Shown piece after piece: positions 31,749 through 33,397 of a stretch of 33,397 bases of DNA; position 1 is the first letter of the stretch, and each line of letters opens with the position of its first letter. The notes beneath the pieces are model-generated. The model worked only from the letters and a program-made list of their open reading frames with translations. It ran no database searches and had not been told where the DNA came from. A program made the translations under genes and the position numbers. Location of the stretch: assembly GCA_045596625.1 (NCBI GenBank), contig JAZOCU010000051.1:1-33397 (forward strand), read 5' to 3'. Origin of the DNA: Firm-04 sp045596625. GTDB lineage: Bacteria > Bacillota > Clostridia > Oscillospirales > Ruminococcaceae.

Positions 31749-33023
31749 ATGCAAGCTCGAATGCGACGAAACCGCATTGCGCTTCTGATTGCTGCGACGA
31801 TGGCGTTCACCAGTACATGTGTTACCCACGCCGCCTCAAGCGCTTTGTATGGCTCTTCCGTTGCACACATAGCATTTGCAGCCACGACCTCTACTGATGG
31901 TACCGATTCCGACGAACAGGTTGTTTCGGGCCCCCGTCAGCCGGAGCATGGCCCTCTCGCAGAATCTTCTGCCTCCGCAAATGCTTATGACGTAACCGAT
32001 TGGTGGAAGGCTGAAATCTCCGATTACGATAAAAGCCTCTCCCTCATCAGTTATGAAGCAACTGTGACAGAGCAGGACCCGCTTTTGACGACAACTGCAG
32101 TGACAACAACTACCACCCAAACAACAACGACTACCATCATAACCTATCCTGAGCCTGCACTGACTGCAAGCTCTACCATTGCGGCTCCTGCCGACAGCGT
32201 GGTGTTCTATTCCTCCGGATATGGACACGGTGTCGGTCTCAGCCAGAACGGTGCGAACTTCTATGCTCGCTATGATGGTTGGAATTATCAACAGATCCTT
32301 GCTCACTATTATCCCGGTACTGTTTTGACCAATACCGGTGTCAGTGAGGATACACAGATCACGATCGGCAATTGCTCCGGTGATATCGTCTCCGTCATCG
32401 CCCAGATCGTAAACCTTGAGATGGGACCCAGTATGGCACCTGAAGCGCTTAAAGCGCAGGCCATCGCTGTCTACAGCTTCTATCTCTATCATGGTCATGG
32501 CTCCGGCTTACGGGGCAAGGCCAATCCCTCGCAAAATATTATCGATGCAGTACGTTCTGTACTCGGTGAAGCGCTCTACTATAACAACGCTCCTGCTTTG
32601 ACTATGTTCTATGCTTCCAGCGGCGGTGCTACCGCTTCCTGTAAGGATATCTTCTATATGAATATCCCCTATCTGGTCAGCGTGGATGTCAAGCACGATG
32701 ATACCTGTGATCCTTATTATAATGAAGCTACTGTCTTCTCCGCAAGTACTCTCAAGAGTCGTCTTGAAAATGCTTACGGCATTAAGCTCAGCGGCAGTCC
32801 TTATGATTGGATCCAACTCACCTATGGCGATGGCGGCTATGTCGCTTCTGCTGTGATTGGTGGGCAGGTCACCGTTAAGGGTAATTCCCTCAGAACGGTA
32901 CTGGGATTGCGTTCCCCGAAGTTTGAATTTGTCTATCAGCCACCTGTTACCCCTGCTGCTGAGACAACGACTACCACTACTACCGCCTCCGCAACTGAGG
33001 CAACAGATGCAACGCTTTCTTAA
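31749..33023 (+). CDS. Secreted SpoIID/LytB-domain protein, apparently circularly permuted
   Basis: 424 residues. Basic start and hydrophobic core (6-24) form a signal peptide, cut probably after THA (26-28). A spacer and a Thr-rich linker (114-131) lead to the domain. SpoIID proteins are lytic transglycosylases that cut peptidoglycan glycans. Conserved blocks are present but in permuted order: GYGHGVGLSQNGA (157-169) and ILAHYYPGT (183-191) come first; IVNLEMGPSMAPEALKAQAIA (220-240, candidate catalytic Glu224), YASSGGATASC (288-298) and LRTVLGLRSPKFEF (381-394) follow. In usual SpoIID the first two blocks end the domain. A second Thr-rich tail (406-420) closes the protein. The ATG at 31749 follows GGAGAG; another at 31722 is unsupported. 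Confidence 0.87.
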   Translation: MQARMRRNRIALLIAATMAFTSTCVTHAASSALYGSSVAHIAFAATTSTDGTDSDEQVVSGPRQPEHGPLAESSASANAYDVTDWWKAEISDYDKSLSLISYEATVTEQDPLLTTTAVTTTTTQTTTTTIITYPEPALTASSTIAAPADSVVFYSSGYGHGVGLSQNGANFYARYDGWNYQQILAHYYPGTVLTNTGVSEDTQITIGNCSGDIVSVIAQIVNLEMGPSMAPEALKAQAIAVYSFYLYHGHGSGLRGKANPSQNIIDAVRSVLGEALYYNNAPALTMFYASSGGATASCKDIFYMNIPYLVSVDVKHDDTCDPYYNEATVFSASTLKSRLENAYGIKLSGSPYDWIQLTYGDGGYVASAVIGGQVTVKGNSLRTVLGLRSPKFEFVYQPPVTPAAETTTTTTTASATEATDATLS

Positions 33024-33047
33024 GTTTTGTACTGTACTTTGAATGAG

Positions 33048-33081
33048 AAAAAAACCGTGAGAGTGATCTCACGGTTTTTTT
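33048..33081 (+). terminator. Terminator of the SpoIID-domain gene
   Basis: A 9-bp stem (33054-33062/33067-33075, ACCGTGAGA) with loop GTGA, flanked by seven A and seven T, 25 bases past the stop codon. The A/T symmetry would let it act on both strands. Confidence 0.94.
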
Positions 33082-33115
33082 GTTGCATTGTTAACGGATA
33101 TTTTCTCTCCGTGAT

Positions 33116-33371
33116 CTCCCTTCCCTTTTGTGGTGTCTCCCCCGATTGTTTTTCTCTGTGTGATTATGTTTATCGGTAGAGATAGGGAAATTAGTGGAAT
33201 CATAGGTAAACTGCAACGCAAAGTTGATGTATGAGGTGTATGAAAAGTGCAAGGGAGAACCACAAGAGAAAGGGGAGGGCGCTTACCGCCGTGACAAGCA
33301 CGGCTTCGCTTATCTCCCCTTCCTCTTAAGGTTCCCCCTTCCGATCCCCTTCCGTTATCTCCATCCCCTCT
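33116..33371. repeat. Mosaic intergenic repeat, copy B
   Basis: Inverted relative to 26044-26200. Modules: 33116-33146 (exact over 31), 33247-33288 (40 of 42) and 33352-33371 (19 of 20). Two segments differ between copies: 33147-33246 between modules one and two, and about 63 bases (33289-33351), with a small GCCGTGACAAGCACGGC hairpin, between modules two and three. C/T-rich, no gene. DNA continues gene-free to the window end. Confidence 0.9.
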
Positions 33372-33397
33372 GTTTAGCTCCCATCACAACCAAATAA

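Noticed and set aside
31412..31897. 161-residue plus-strand frame before the SpoIID gene
   Set aside because: No ribosome site; runs into the signal-peptide region of the real gene in another frame.

Overview
The window looks like chromosome from a Gram-positive, low-GC-phylum Clostridia bacterium, most likely a Ruminococcus-like gut organism. The grounds are a dcw cell-wall/division cluster with SpoVD-type PASTA penicillin-binding protein, a MurE carrying the meso-DAP signature DNPR, strong AGGAGG ribosome sites, textbook sigma-A promoters, a class B-type sortase, a YfhO-family membrane protein and a SpoIID-domain protein. The genus is an inference from protein flavour only.

Layout. Positions 176-14150 (minus strand) hold a division and cell-wall cluster transcribed mraZ, rsmH, ftsL-like, PBP (ftsI/spoVD), murE, mraY, ftsW, murG, murA, ftsQ, ftsZ. 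A strong promoter lies about 220 bp before mraZ, a second one sits just before ftsZ, and a terminator follows ftsZ. ftsA, murC, murD and murF are absent. Positions 14828-19604 (minus) are the str operon rpsL-rpsG-fusA-tuf, with a consensus promoter before rpsL, another before tuf, and an intrinsic terminator. On the plus strand follow a lone DnaD/Lin1244-type replication-like gene (19989-20762) and a large YfhO-type membrane protein (20922-23852), which converges on a minus-strand NAD-dependent epimerase-like gene and an XRE regulator with a membrane/zinc-ribbon tail. Two tRNA genes, Leu(CAG) then Gly(CCC), are transcribed leftward from a perfect promoter. Rightward run a NifS-like cysteine desulfurase, thiI, a CinA C-terminal-domain protein, a sortase with a long acidic N-terminus, and a secreted SpoIID-domain protein.

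Working together: the dcw genes make lipid II (MurA, MurE, MraY, MurG) and polymerise it at the septum (FtsW, PBP, FtsQ, FtsL, FtsZ). The desulfurase/ThiI pair is the usual sulfur relay for tRNA 4-thiouridine. Sortase and the SpoIID-domain protein act on the cell surface.

The most unusual observations are: (1) the SpoIID domain at 31749-33023 appears circularly permuted, with the GHGVGLSQ block before rather than after the EALKAQA block; (2) a mosaic non-coding repeat with a 31-nt perfect and a 40/42-nt inverted match between 26044-26200 and 33116-33371, with weaker echoes at 19727-19750 and at the window start; (3) a duplicated terminator-plus-promoter module flanking the XRE gene. No CRISPR array, insertion sequence or prophage structure was seen.
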